Shown: positions 1 to 8,702, counted from the first letter of the stretch. The stretch is 64,000 nt of DNA from Paenirhodobacter hankyongi (GCF_003664585.1 NZ_RCHI01000001.1:248001-312000); one strand, 5' to 3'. Translations and numbers: made by a program. The notes: generated by a model from the sequence alone, not told the origin.

Positions 1-934
1 TCTCGCCGCCGCCGAAGAGCAGCCGGTCTTCATGCGCGCGCCAGTAGTTCACCACGAATTTCGTGTCATGCGCGGCGATGTTCTCGGTCAGCACCTCGCG
101 CAGGCGGGCGCCCAGCGGTTCGGTGGCGACGATGTAATTGTTGATCGGCATCACGCGCGCGGCGATCTTCGGCTCGAGATGGTCGAGATAGCCGTTGGCG
201 GCGAGGATCACGTGGTCACAGCTGACCTCGCCCGCCGCGGTGATCACCCGGCTCGTCTCGCCCGCGTGATGAGCGTGGCGGATCTTCGTCACCGCCGAGC
301 GCTCGAAGATCTGCGCCCCCGCGGCCTCGGCCAGCCGGGCGAGGCCAAGCGCGAGGTTCAGCGGATGCAAATGCCCCGCGCCGCGGTCGATGTCGCCGCC
401 GACGTAAAGCGGCGAGGGGATCAGCGCGGCAAGCCCGTCGCGGTCAAGCGGCGTGATCGCGTCATAGCCGTACTGGGTGGCGAGGTGCTCGGCCATGTGA
501 TGGGCGTGGGCAACCTCGCGCTCGTGCACGGCGCAATGGGCGATGCCGCGATGGGTCGGCACGCCCGCCTCGGCGGCGAGCGCATAGGTCAGCGCCTTCG
601 CCTCCTCGGCCATGTCCCACATCCGCCGCGCCGCGGGCTTGCCGGCCATATGCTCGAGATCCGTCACCTCGAGCCGCTGGCCCGAACCGATCTGCCCGCC
701 GTTGCGGCCCGAGGCGCCAAAGCCCGCGCGATGCGCCTCGAGCACGACGACGCGCCGCCCCGCGCGGGCGAGATGCAGCGCCGCCGACAGTCCGGTATAT
801 CCCGCGCCGACCACCGCGACATCGGCGCGGACCGCCCCCGCCAGGGCGGGACGGTCGGGCGCGGCATCGCGGCTCGCGGCATAGAAGCTTTGCGGGAATT
901 CCCCGGGACGGTCGTTGGCGAAGAGAAGATTCAT
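1..934 (-). CDS. puuB: Gamma-glutamylputrescine oxidase-like FAD oxidoreductase (C-terminus cut by window edge)
   Basis: Translating the minus strand from the ATG at 934 gives about 311 codons with no stop before the window edge, so the C-terminus is missing. Residues 40-50 carry the FAD-binding GAGYTG loop, followed by RAGFGASGRNGGQ, the flavin motif typical of the DAO/PuuB family. PuuB oxidises gamma-glutamylputrescine to gamma-glutamyl-aminobutyraldehyde with release of ammonia and hydrogen peroxide. The start overlaps the stop of the upstream glutamine-synthetase-like gene as ATGA, so the two are translationally coupled. The operon context supports a role in degrading gamma-glutamylated amines, but the actual amine is not shown by sequence. 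Confidence 0.85.
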   Translation of the reverse strand, partial: MNLLFANDRPGEFPQSFYAASRDAAPDRPALAGAVRADVAVVGAGYTGLSAALHLARAGRRVVVLEAHRAGFGASGRNGGQIGSGQRLEVTDLEHMAGKPAARRMWDMAEEAKALTYALAAEAGVPTHRGIAHCAVHEREVAHAHHMAEHLATQYGYDAITPLDRDGLAALIPSPLYVGGDIDRGAGHLHPLNLALGLARLAEAAGAQIFERSAVTKIRHAHHAGETSRVITAAGEVSCDHVILAANGYLDHLEPKIAARVMPINNYIVATEPLGARLREVLTENIAAHDTKFVVNYWRAHEDRLLFGGGE

Positions 935-2286
935 ACGTTCAGCAGCAGATGTTCCCGCTCCCAGGGCGAGATCACCTGCAGAAACTCCTTGTATTCGTTG
1001 CGTTTCACCGCCTCGTAGACGGTGCAGAACTCGATCCCCAGCACCTCGCGCACCGGCGCGGAATCGGAGAACAGATCCAGCGCGTCGCCGAGGTTGTAGG
1101 GCAGGTCGGTCTCGTTCATGTAGGCGTCGCCGATGCATTCGGGGCGCGGCATCCGCTTCTCCTTGAGGCCCAGATAGATGCAGGCAAGCGAGGCGGCGAG
1201 GCCGAGGTAGGGGTTGCAGTCCATCCCGGCGAGGCGGTTCTCGATGCGCCGCGCGGCGGGGCCCGAGATCGGCACGCGCAGCCCGGTGGTGCGGTTGTCG
1301 CGGCCCCACTCGAGGTTGATCGGCGCGGCGAAGTCCGGCACGTAGCGGCGATAGCTGTTCACATAGGGCGCGAGCAGCGCAATCACCGCGGGCAGGTGGT
1401 TCTGCAGCCCGGCGATGGCATACATGAACTGGATGCTCTCGCTGCCGTCGGGCTCCGAGAAGATGTTCTCGCCGGTCTTCACGTCGACCACCGACTGGTG
1501 GATGTGCATCGCCGAGCCGGGCTCGCCCTCGATCGGTTTCGCCATGAAGGTGGCGAAGCAGTCGTGGCGCAGCGCGGCCTCGCGGATCTGCCGCTTGAAG
1601 AAGAAGATCTGGTCGGCCAGATGCACCGCATCGCCATGGGCGAGGTTGATCTCGACCTGACCGGCGCCGCCTTCCTGCAAGATGCCGTCGATCTCGAAGC
1701 CCTGCGCCTCGGCAAAGTCATAGATGTCGTCGATCACCTTGCCGTATTCGTCGACGGCCGACATCGAATAGGCCTGCTTGCCCGCGGCGCGGCGGCCCGA
1801 GCGGCCCATCGGCGGGATGATCGGCTGGTTCGGGTCGAGGTTGCGCGCGACGAGGAAGAATTCCATCTCGGGCGCGATCACCGGCTTCCAGCCCTCGGCC
1901 TCGTAAAGCGCAAGGATGCGCTTGAGCACGTTGCGCGGCGCGGTCGGCACCGGGTTGCCTTGCTGGTCCTCGACGTTGTGGATGATCTGCAAGGTCACGT
2001 CGGCGGTCCAGGGCGCGGCGGTGGCGGTGGCCCAGTCCGGCGTCAGGATCATGTCGGGCTCGGTGAAGGCGCCCATCGGGTTGTCGACCCATTCGCCGGT
2101 GATCGACTGCAGGAAGATCGAGTTCGGCAGGAAGAAGCGGTCCTGATGCACGAATTTCGAGGCCGGCATCGCCTTGCCGCGCGCCACGCCCGCGATGTCG
2201 GCGACGATGCACTCGACCTCGTCGAGACGGCGCCCGGCGATGTAGTCGCGCGCGGCCTGCGGGATCAGATCGGTCCAGTCTGACAT
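931..2286 (-). CDS. puuA: Gamma-glutamylputrescine synthetase-like glutamine synthetase family ligase
   Basis: This 451-residue protein has the glutamine-synthetase fold: an N-terminal beta-grasp segment, then catalytic signatures including EMEFFLVARNL, QEGGAGQVEINLAHGD, HIHQS and RRIENRLAGMDCNPYL. Family members of this length next to PuuB-like oxidases ligate glutamate to putrescine or another primary amine using ATP. I start it at the ATG at 2286 (MSDWTDLIPQ); longer in-frame openings upstream lie inside the preceding gene. It overlaps puuB by four bases and follows the amidotransferase gene by 17 bases. A second, diverged paralogue lies at 3117-4448, so the pair may have different amine specificities. 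Confidence 0.85.
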   Translation of the reverse strand: MSDWTDLIPQAARDYIAGRRLDEVECIVADIAGVARGKAMPASKFVHQDRFFLPNSIFLQSITGEWVDNPMGAFTEPDMILTPDWATATAAPWTADVTLQIIHNVEDQQGNPVPTAPRNVLKRILALYEAEGWKPVIAPEMEFFLVARNLDPNQPIIPPMGRSGRRAAGKQAYSMSAVDEYGKVIDDIYDFAEAQGFEIDGILQEGGAGQVEINLAHGDAVHLADQIFFFKRQIREAALRHDCFATFMAKPIEGEPGSAMHIHQSVVDVKTGENIFSEPDGSESIQFMYAIAGLQNHLPAVIALLAPYVNSYRRYVPDFAAPINLEWGRDNRTTGLRVPISGPAARRIENRLAGMDCNPYLGLAASLACIYLGLKEKRMPRPECIGDAYMNETDLPYNLGDALDLFSDSAPVREVLGIEFCTVYEAVKRNEYKEFLQVISPWEREHLLLNV

Positions 2287-2303
2287 GATGTGCCTTTCGG
2301 GGC

Positions 2304-2984
2304 TCAGGCCCGGGGTTTGAGGAAGAAGGCCGTGATCCGGTCGGCAAGCGTGCCGGAGTCGTTCGGCTGGCCAAGCCGGGCGCGGGCGGCCTCGAGCCGG
2401 TCGTCGGGGACCACGCCCTTGCCGCGGGCGTTCATCAGCCCCTCGACGAAGCTGTCGCGGAACTCGGGGTGGGCCTGCACGGTGAAGGCGGCATCGCCAT
2501 AGACGAGCGCGGCATTCTCGCAAAAGGCGTTCGAGCCCGCCACCTCGGCCCCCTCGGGGCGCTGCGTCACCTGGTCCTGATGCCAGGCGTTCAGCGTCAC
2601 GGACTCGCCGCCGAAATCATAGTCCTGCGCGCCGACGGCCCAGCCCCCGGGGAATTTCTCGACCGTGCCGCCCATGGCCTGGGCGATGATCTGGTGGCCG
2701 AAGCACACCCCGACCATCGGCACCTTCGCCGCGATCGCCTTGCGGATGAAGGCCTCGAGCGGCTTGATGAACGGGTGGTCCTCATAGGCGCCGAAGCGCG
2801 AGCCGGTGATGAGCCAGCCCTCGCAGTCATGGACGTCGGCGGGGAAGTCCATGTCCTTCACCCGGTAGGTGCGGAAGGTGAATCCGCGTCCGGCCAGAAG
2901 GGTTTCGAACATGTCGGGATAGTCGCCGGAGCCCTCGCGAAGGATGTCGGGGGTTTCGCCGGTTTGCAGGATGCCGATCAGCAT
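2304..2984 (-). CDS. Class I glutamine amidotransferase (GMP-synthase-type)
   Basis: A 226-residue stand-alone GATase1 domain. The nucleophile elbow GVCFGHQIIAQAMGG (Cys near residue 89) and the HPEF motif supply Cys and His. The GVCFGHQ form matches GuaA-type amidotransferases rather than the GICRG form of PuuD peptidase-C26 hydrolases, so I do not call it PuuD. Lying between two gamma-glutamyl ligases, it could hydrolyse a gamma-glutamyl intermediate or supply ammonia; this is inference. The start is the ATG at 2984 (MLIGILQTGE). The open frame extends a little further upstream, but the family begins here. Confidence 0.8.
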   Translation of the reverse strand: MLIGILQTGETPDILREGSGDYPDMFETLLAGRGFTFRTYRVKDMDFPADVHDCEGWLITGSRFGAYEDHPFIKPLEAFIRKAIAAKVPMVGVCFGHQIIAQAMGGTVEKFPGGWAVGAQDYDFGGESVTLNAWHQDQVTQRPEGAEVAGSNAFCENAALVYGDAAFTVQAHPEFRDSFVEGLMNARGKGVVPDDRLEAARARLGQPNDSGTLADRITAFFLKPRA

Positions 2985-3070
2985 GGAAGTCTCATGAAAG
3001 TTGGGTCGGGCAAGCCTAGCCCTCCGTCCCGAAGCGGGCAAGGGGGCCGGAACGGGCGGCGGGCGGGCCG

Positions 3071-3101
3071 TTTGCGCATGGGCGGCGGCCCTTTGCGCAT
3101 G
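3071..3101. repeat. Direct repeat of TTTGCGCATG with 21-base period
   Basis: Two exact copies of TTTGCGCATG start at 3071 and 3092, one 21-base period (two helical turns) apart, in the 132-base gap between the second glutamine-synthetase-like gene and the amidotransferase. Spacing on one helix face is what a dimeric regulator would need. No regulator gene lies nearby, so a function is not established. Confidence 0.45.
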
Positions 3102-3116
3102 ATCCGCCCGGCCATG

Positions 3117-4448
3117 TCACACCGTGTCGAGGTAGAGCTCGGTCTGTTCCTGCTCGGACAGCTCGGCCATGTAATGCACCTCCTGACGCTTGGTCATCAG
3201 GAAGTTCTCGATCAGCTCCTCGTCGAAGATGCGCCGGATCAGCGGGTCTTCGGCGAAGGTGTTGATCGCGAGGTTCCAGGTCGCGGGCAACTGCGCAAGA
3301 CTTTGCGCATAGGCGTTGCCGATGATCGGCTCGTCGGGGCTCATGCCATCCTCGATGCCGATCAGCGCGGCACCGAGAACCGCGGCGATGCTCAGATAGG
3401 GGTTCACGTCGCCGCCCGCCACGCGATGCTCGATCCGCCGTGCCGCGGGGCCCGAGGCCGGGATCCGCAGCGCTGCGGTCCGGTTCTCATAGGCCCAGCC
3501 GATGCCGGTGGGCGCATGGGCGTTCGGCACCAGGCGCTCGTAGCTGTTCGCATGCGGTGCGAAGATCAGGGTCGAGCCGGGCAGGGCGGCGAGGCAGCCT
3601 GCGACCGCGGCGCGCATCGCCTCCGATCCCTTCTCGCTGCCGTCGTTGAAGATGTTGCGCCCCGCCTCGTCGAGGATCGAGAAATGCATGTGCATGCCGT
3701 TGCCCGACCACAGCGAATAGGGTTTCGCCATGAACGAGGCGGCGAAACCGTGGCTGCGCGCGAGCCCCTTCACCAGCATCTTGAAGAACCAGGTGTCGTC
3801 GGCGGCCTTCAGCGCGTCGGGCTGGTGCATCAGGTTCAGTTCGAACTGGCCCGGACCGGCCTCGGAAATCGCGGTGTCGGCGGGAATGTCCATCGCCTCG
3901 CAGGCGTCATAGAGCGCGCTGAAGAAGGCATCGAAGGCATCGAGCGCGCGCAGGGACAGCGTCTCGCCGCCGGTGCGCCGCTTGCCCGAGCGCGGCGAGG
4001 GCGGCACCCGCAGGGTCTTGCCGCTGTCGTCGATCAGGAAGAATTCGAGCTCGGTCGCCACCACGGGCGTCAGGCCGCGCGCCTTGTAGCGGTCGACGAC
4101 GCGGGCCAGCGCCTGACGCGGATCGCCCGCATAGGGCCGGCCGTCCATGTGGAACATCCAGATCGGCAGAAGCGCCGTCGGCGAGGCGAGCCAGGGCATC
4201 GGCATGAAGCCCCGCTCGGTCGGGCGCAAAAGCCCGTCGCAATCGCCGGTCTCGAAGACGAGGGGGCTGTCCTCGATATCCTCCCCCCAGATGTCGAGGT
4301 TCATCACCGAGAAGGGGAAGCGGGTTCCCTCGGTGAAGATCTTGTCCGCGAACCTTGCGGGGATGCGCTTTCCCCGCGCCACCCCGTTCAGGTCCGCCGC
4401 TGCCACGCGAATGGTGCGCACTTCGGGGTGTTCAATCAGCCAGTCCAT
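3117..4448 (-). CDS. Second glutamine synthetase family gamma-glutamyl ligase
   Basis: This 443-residue GS-fold protein is a paralogue of the one at 931-2286. Visible signatures are ATELEFFLID, EAGPGQFELNLMHQPD, NGMHMHFS and RRIEHRVAGGDVNPYLS. The N-terminus has VAAADLNGVARGKRIP, characteristic of the PuuA/GlnT-like subfamily. It would ligate L-glutamate to an amine in the cytoplasm at the expense of ATP. It sits four bases downstream of the permease gene, firmly in the transporter operon. The two ligases differ widely in sequence, which suggests two substrates or a two-step scheme. Confidence 0.85.
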   Translation of the reverse strand: MDWLIEHPEVRTIRVAAADLNGVARGKRIPARFADKIFTEGTRFPFSVMNLDIWGEDIEDSPLVFETGDCDGLLRPTERGFMPMPWLASPTALLPIWMFHMDGRPYAGDPRQALARVVDRYKARGLTPVVATELEFFLIDDSGKTLRVPPSPRSGKRRTGGETLSLRALDAFDAFFSALYDACEAMDIPADTAISEAGPGQFELNLMHQPDALKAADDTWFFKMLVKGLARSHGFAASFMAKPYSLWSGNGMHMHFSILDEAGRNIFNDGSEKGSEAMRAAVAGCLAALPGSTLIFAPHANSYERLVPNAHAPTGIGWAYENRTAALRIPASGPAARRIEHRVAGGDVNPYLSIAAVLGAALIGIEDGMSPDEPIIGNAYAQSLAQLPATWNLAINTFAEDPLIRRIFDEELIENFLMTKRQEVHYMAELSEQEQTELYLDTV

Positions 4449-4452
4449 ATCC

Positions 4453-5286
4453 TCACCTGACGATTTGCGGCCTGATCCTCAGTTTCGGGCGGATCGCGCC
4501 CGGCAGATGCCGGTTCAGGCGGCGGTTGATCCCCCCGAACAGCGCGATCAGGGTGACGGTCAGACAGACGAAGTAGAACGCCGCGATCGGGTAGGGGATG
4601 AAGGGGTTGAATGTCTTGTCCGCGAAGAACTTCGCGTAATAGAGCGCGTCGCCGCGCTGCTGGAACGCCGGGAAGCCCGAGAAGAAGACGAGCGTCGTGG
4701 CGTGGAAGAGGAAAATTGCCTCGTTGGTGTAGGCGGGCCAGGCAAGGCGCAGCATCGTCGGCCAGACGACGCGGCGGAACTTGGTCCAGCCGGTCATGCC
4801 ATAGGCATCGGCGGCCTCGAGATCGCCCTTCGGCACCGCGTTGAGCGCACCATAGAAGATCTCGGCGGAATAGGCGGAGGTGTTGAGGAACAGCACGAAC
4901 AATGCGCCGGCCCAGGCCGAGGTCATCCAGTCGGTGGGGACCAGAAGCCCCCACAGGTCGAAGCCGGTGCGCGGCAGCATCACCAGCGCCTCGTAGGCGA
5001 TGAAGAACTGGATGAAGAGCGGCGAGCCGCGGAAGACGAAGATGAACCACTCGGCGGGCTTGCGCAGCCAGCGGTTCGGGCTGGCCTTCGCGAGCGCGAG
5101 CGCGGTGGCGAAGAAGAAGCCGAAGGCAAGGGCGAAGACACCGAAGTAGATGTTCCAGATCAGCCCCGAGCCGATCAGGGTGAACTGGTCGCACAGGGTG
5201 AAATCGCCGCGCGGCAGAAGCCGCTCGCCAAAGCCGAGCGAGCGCAGGCCGTAATCGGAGATCGTCTGCAGGCAGGAGGAACTCAT
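4453..5286 (-). CDS. Polar amino acid-type ABC transporter permease (HisM/ArtM family)
   Basis: A 277-residue inner-membrane protein with several hydrophobic segments and the EAA-like cytoplasmic loop (AVPKGDLEAADAYGMTGW) that docks on the ATPase. The start is the ATG at 5286, overlapping the stop of the other permease gene by four bases (ATGA). With that permease it forms the heterodimeric channel of a family-3 amino-acid importer. The coupling and shared strand with the ligases suggest that the imported solute is the amine or basic amino acid that becomes gamma-glutamylated. Confidence 0.88.
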   Translation of the reverse strand: MSSSCLQTISDYGLRSLGFGERLLPRGDFTLCDQFTLIGSGLIWNIYFGVFALAFGFFFATALALAKASPNRWLRKPAEWFIFVFRGSPLFIQFFIAYEALVMLPRTGFDLWGLLVPTDWMTSAWAGALFVLFLNTSAYSAEIFYGALNAVPKGDLEAADAYGMTGWTKFRRVVWPTMLRLAWPAYTNEAIFLFHATTLVFFSGFPAFQQRGDALYYAKFFADKTFNPFIPYPIAAFYFVCLTVTLIALFGGINRRLNRHLPGAIRPKLRIRPQIVR

Positions 5287-6164
5287 GCGCCGGCCTTTCG
5301 CATCGCTTCGCCCGCCATCGTCGCCTGGCCCCGCGCGAGCCGCGTCGCGAGCCGGCCGAGCACGATCTCCGAGACCCGGGTCATGCCGAGATAGAAGGCA
5401 AGCAGCAGCAGGAAATACCACAGCCGCCAGTCGGGATGCGGGAAGTCATAGATCTGCGACTTCGTCGCCCCCAGCTCGCGCGCCCAGTAGACGATATCCT
5501 CGACGCCCAGCAGGAACAGCAGCGGTGTGGCCTTGATGAGGATCATCCACAGGTTCGACAGGCCGGGCAGCGCATAGGTCCACATCTGCGGGATCAGGAT
5601 GCGCCGGCGCACCTGTGCGGGTGTCATGCCATAGGCCTCGGCGGTCTCGAGCTGGGCATGCGGCACCGCCCGCATCGCGCCATAGATCACGTTCGAGGCA
5701 AAGGCGCCGAAGACGATGGCGAAGGCCACCACGGCGAGGAGGAAGCCATAGACCTCGTGATAGATCTGCGGCGCGGAATTCAGCGGCAGCTTCGCCGCGG
5801 GGCAGACGAGGAAGTCATTGCCCTGCCGGATCGGCGCGGTCCAGTCCGGGCAGAGGATCTTGTGGCGGATGTATTCCAGCCCCTGGTCCATCGCCACGGG
5901 CACGAACAGGAAGAAGATGATGTCGGGAATGCCGCGCACCATCGAGGTGTAGCCCTTGCCGAACCAGCGCAGCGGCGCGATGTGGGAGCGCGCGGCGAGC
6001 GCGCCGCCAAAGCCGAAGGCCAGCGCCACCGGCGCCACCACCAGCATCAGCGCAATCACCACGAGGAACGAGCCGTAGAACAGCAGGTGCTTGCCCGAAC
6101 TCAGGTAGCACAGCATCCAGGCGAGGCCGTCGAGGGCCTTCGGGTCGGCGCAGCTTGCGAACAT
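5283..6164 (-). CDS. Polar amino acid-type ABC transporter permease (HisQ/ArtQ family)
   Basis: A 293-residue membrane protein with an N-terminal transmembrane helix, the RGIPDIIFFLFVPV segment, and an EAA loop (AVPHAQLETAEAYGMTPAQV). An insertion of about 40 residues around 95-135 contains two cysteines and lies where a periplasmic loop is expected; it makes the protein longer than the usual 230-240 residues. It follows the binding-protein gene by 55 bases and precedes its partner permease with ATGA overlap. Its role is the second half of the translocation channel. Confidence 0.88.
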   Translation of the reverse strand: MFASCADPKALDGLAWMLCYLSSGKHLLFYGSFLVVIALMLVVAPVALAFGFGGALAARSHIAPLRWFGKGYTSMVRGIPDIIFFLFVPVAMDQGLEYIRHKILCPDWTAPIRQGNDFLVCPAAKLPLNSAPQIYHEVYGFLLAVVAFAIVFGAFASNVIYGAMRAVPHAQLETAEAYGMTPAQVRRRILIPQMWTYALPGLSNLWMILIKATPLLFLLGVEDIVYWARELGATKSQIYDFPHPDWRLWYFLLLLAFYLGMTRVSEIVLGRLATRLARGQATMAGEAMRKAGA

Positions 6165-6219
6165 GGAACCTGTCAGGAAGGGGCGGGTGCCGATCGTGAG
6201 ACGGCCCCCGCCGGGGGGA

Positions 6220-6945
6220 TCAGAAGGTCAGGGCGTCGTCGCCGAACCATTTCTTGATCATCGCGTTGAGCGAGCCGTCGGCCTTCATCGCGGTGATGAC
6301 GGCGTTGAACTTCTCCTTCAGCGCGGTGTCGGACTTGCGCAGGCCCATGCCGATGCCTTCGCCAAGCGGAACATCCTCGCCGGTCCAGACGAGCGCGCCG
6401 CCCTGATCGGTGGTGAAGGCTGCCAGGGCGTCCTTGTCGGCGAAGACCGCGTCGGCCTCGCCGTTCTTCACCGCGGCGACGGTGTCGTCGAGGGTGGCGA
6501 ATTCCAGCAGCGTCGCGCCCGATTTCGCGACGTAATCGGCCTGGATCGTGCCGACCTGCGCCGCGACCACACCCTTGAGGTCGGCGCCGTCCTTCAGCGC
6601 GGCATAGGCCGAGGCTGCCGGCGGGTAATAGGCTTCGGTGAAGTCGATGGTCTGCTTGCGCTCGTCGGTGATGCTCATGCCGGCCATGATCGTGTCATAG
6701 TTGCCGCCGAGCAGGTTCGGGATGATGCTGTCCCATTCGTTCGTCACCCAGGTGCACTTGACCTCGGCCTTGGTGCAGAGCGTGTCGCCGAGTTCGCGTT
6801 CAAAGCCGTCGACCTCGCCCTTGTCGTTGATGAAGTTGAAGGGCGGGTAGGCGCCCTCGGTGCCCATGCGCACGACATCCTCGGCGCTGGCAAACCCGGT
6901 CGACAGCGCCAGCGCGGCAGCGGCGGTCAGGATCAGCTTCTTCAT
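6220..6945 (-). CDS. Periplasmic amino acid/amine-binding protein (SBP family 3)
   Basis: A 241-residue protein with a Sec signal peptide (MKKLILTAAAALALSTGFASA) cleaved near residue 22. The mature start RMGTEGAYPPFNFINDKGEV and the DYDTIMAGMSITDERKQTI-like region (actual text NYDTIMAGMSITDERKQTID) are typical of the lysine/arginine/ornithine and histidine binding proteins. A Cys pair (CTKAEVKC) matches the conserved disulfide of that group. It delivers substrate to the permease pair encoded downstream. Ligand identity cannot be read from sequence; basic amino acids or related amines are plausible from family and context. Confidence 0.88.
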   Translation of the reverse strand: MKKLILTAAAALALSTGFASAEDVVRMGTEGAYPPFNFINDKGEVDGFERELGDTLCTKAEVKCTWVTNEWDSIIPNLLGGNYDTIMAGMSITDERKQTIDFTEAYYPPAASAYAALKDGADLKGVVAAQVGTIQADYVAKSGATLLEFATLDDTVAAVKNGEADAVFADKDALAAFTTDQGGALVWTGEDVPLGEGIGMGLRKSDTALKEKFNAVITAMKADGSLNAMIKKWFGDDALTF

Positions 6946-6994
6946 GTGTTTCCCCTGTGCAGTGTTTGCAATCGTTGATTGTCTATCGTTGGCA

Positions 6995-7771
6995 TCAAGC
7001 CGGCACGCTGGCCGACAGGAACTGTTGCAGGCGCTCCGATTTCGGCGCGCCGAAAAGCTGGGCAGGCGGACCTTCTTCCTCGATCAGGCCCTTGTGCAGG
7101 AAAATGACGTGATCCGAGACATCGGCCGCAAGGCGCATGTCATGGGTGACGAGGATCATCGTGCGATGCTCGTTCGCGAGATCCTTGATCACCTTCACCA
7201 CCTCCTGCTGCAACTCGGGGTCGAGCGCCGAGGTGGGTTCATCGAAGAGCAGCGCCTCGGGCTGCATGCACAGTGCGCGCGCGATCGCCGCGCGCTGCTG
7301 CTGGCCGCCCGAGAGCTGTGCCGGCCAGTTGTCGGCCTTGTCGCCGATACCGACCTTGGCCAGCAGACTGCGCGCCAGCACCTCGACCTCCTTCGGGTCG
7401 CGCTTCAGCACCGTCACCGGCGCCTCCATGACGTTTTGCAGGATCGTCATGTGCGACCACAGGTTGAACTGCTGGAACACCATCGACAGGTTGGTGCGGA
7501 AGCGGGTCACCTGCGCTCGGTCGGCGGGACGCCGCGCGAGACCCTCGCCCGCCCATTTCACCGCCTCGCCGCCGAACAGGACCTCGCCGCGCTGGCTGTC
7601 CTCCAGCAGGTTGCAGCAGCGCAGCAGGGTGGATTTGCCCGAGCCCGAGGAGCCGATCAGCGAGATCACCTCCCCACGGTCGGCGCGGATCGAGACGCCC
7701 TTGAGCACCTCGAGCGACCCGTAGCTTTTGTGCAGGTCGCGGATTTCGATGACGGGTGCGGTCGCTGTCAC
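6995..7771 (-). CDS. Polar amino acid-type ABC transporter ATPase (HisP family)
   Basis: A 258-residue ATPase starting at a GTG (7771), which gives the normal HisP length; a frame open further upstream has no support. Walker A is GSSGSGKSTLLRCC, the signature is LSGGQQQRAAIARAL, and Walker B is ALLFDEPTSALD. The His switch is LVTHDMRLA. It is the first gene of the minus-strand transporter and ligase operon and lies 49 bases upstream of the binding-protein gene. The 130 bases before it should hold the operon promoter, but I saw no convincing sigma-70 or sigma-54 boxes there. Confidence 0.9.
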   Translation of the reverse strand: MTATAPVIEIRDLHKSYGSLEVLKGVSIRADRGEVISLIGSSGSGKSTLLRCCNLLEDSQRGEVLFGGEAVKWAGEGLARRPADRAQVTRFRTNLSMVFQQFNLWSHMTILQNVMEAPVTVLKRDPKEVEVLARSLLAKVGIGDKADNWPAQLSGGQQQRAAIARALCMQPEALLFDEPTSALDPELQQEVVKVIKDLANEHRTMILVTHDMRLAADVSDHVIFLHKGLIEEEGPPAQLFGAPKSERLQQFLSASVPA

Positions 7772-7901
7772 TTTTCGGCTTCTCTTTGTCCGGTTGGTAA
7801 AGTTGGCGCGATTCCGGGGGGGAATGCAACGGCGGAGTGACGCTTGACGCTGGGAGATGCGCCAAAATGTCGGGCAGATGCATGCAGAGCGGGCATCCCC
7901 C

Positions 7902-8345
7902 TCAGCCGCGCCGGGCTTCCACCCGTTGTCGCGCCAGAGCCGAATCGCGGTCATTGATGCCCAGAAGGCTTGCGGTCAGGCGGATCAGCGCCTCTTCCTC
8001 GGGGGCGCGGGCGTCGTCCGACAGCGCCACGTCCCACATCGCCTCGATCACCCCGGCGCGGTCTTCATGGGCAATCTTGTCCTTCAGTGCGCGGGTGAAG
8101 CGCACGGTGTCGGGGGCCTCGGCCTCGACCGCCTCGCCGCGCTCGCGCAGCGCCTGCGCGGCCTCGGGCCCAAGCCCGCGGCGCATCGCGAGAACGCGGT
8201 CGATGCGCATCTTCTCGCCCTCGTCATACTGGTCGTCGGCGCGGGCAAGCCGCACCAGAAGCGCCGCCAGCGCCAGTTCCGCATCATCCGAGGTGAGCGG
8301 GGCAGGGCGGGGGTCGGCGAGAAGGTTGAGAAGTGCCTTGAACAT
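7902..8345 (-). CDS. TerB-like tellurite-resistance/DjlA N-terminal domain protein
   Basis: A protein of about 147 residues, acidic and all-helical in appearance. It shows the pattern of the TerB family: a helix with ELALAALLVRLARADD, the EGEKMRIDRVLA motif, and a second repeat with EEALIRLTASLLGI. TerB domains bind metal through acidic residues and are found in stress-associated systems; the cellular role of stand-alone alphaproteobacterial copies is unclear. I prefer the ATG at 8345 (MFKALL), although a GTG nine bases upstream at 8354 is also possible. It is the last gene before the operon promoter region of the transporter. Confidence 0.7.
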   Translation of the reverse strand: MFKALLNLLADPRPAPLTSDDAELALAALLVRLARADDQYDEGEKMRIDRVLAMRRGLGPEAAQALRERGEAVEAEAPDTVRFTRALKDKIAHEDRAGVIEAMWDVALSDDARAPEEEALIRLTASLLGINDRDSALARQRVEARRG

Positions 8346-8387
8346 GGCCGACACTCTAGCGCCTTTCGCGGCCGGGGCAAGGCGGGC

Positions 8388-8702
8388 TCAGCCGGCGTGG
8401 CCCTCGACAATGGCGAGCGAGACCTCGGCCGCGGCATCGCGCCCGGCCAGCGTCGCCTGATACCCCGCGCCGTGATGGCAGGCCCGCGCCGCCGCCAGAC
8501 TGGGAAATTCGACGATCACGGTTTCGGGCGCCATCGTGCCCGCCACCACCTCGGGCGCGCCACCGAGCACCAGAAGACGCCCGCCCGCCGCGGCGATCGG
8601 GGCGGCGGCGGCCGCGCGATAGGCGGCATAGCCCGCGCGGTCGTGCACACGCACCTGCGCCACCCAGTATGCCGGTGTCATCCGCCCGTCGGGCTCAGCC
8701 AT
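8388..8702 (-). CDS. DUF1330 family protein (second of a tandem pair)
   Basis: A 104-residue protein of the dimeric alpha-beta barrel type with YWVAQVRVHD, GGRLLVLGG and VIVEFPSLAAARA, the DUF1330 pattern. DUF1330 proteins resemble EthD-like ferredoxin-fold proteins and have no settled function. The ATG at 8702 has a GAGG ribosome site about 6 bases upstream and makes it overlap the preceding paralogue by eight bases. An internal ATG at 8681 would align better with the paralogue's N-terminus and remains possible. The two genes are clearly a local duplication. Confidence 0.75.
   Translation of the reverse strand: MAEPDGRMTPAYWVAQVRVHDRAGYAAYRAAAAAPIAAAGGRLLVLGGAPEVVAGTMAPETVIVEFPSLAAARACHHGAGYQATLAGRDAAAEVSLAIVEGHAG

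Noticed and set aside
949-2283. A 444-codon plus-strand open frame antisense to the puuA-like gene
   Set aside because: Long Arg/Gly/Val/His-rich frame without domains, typical of the complement of a high-GC gene; the minus-strand glutamine synthetase motifs decide.
2304-2984. PuuD (gamma-glutamyl-GABA hydrolase)
   Set aside because: The nucleophile elbow reads GVCFGHQ as in GuaA-type amidotransferases, not the GICRG of PuuD.
2469-4460. A 663-codon plus-strand open frame across the amidotransferase and second ligase
   Set aside because: It spans two real minus-strand genes and the gap between them and shows no motif.
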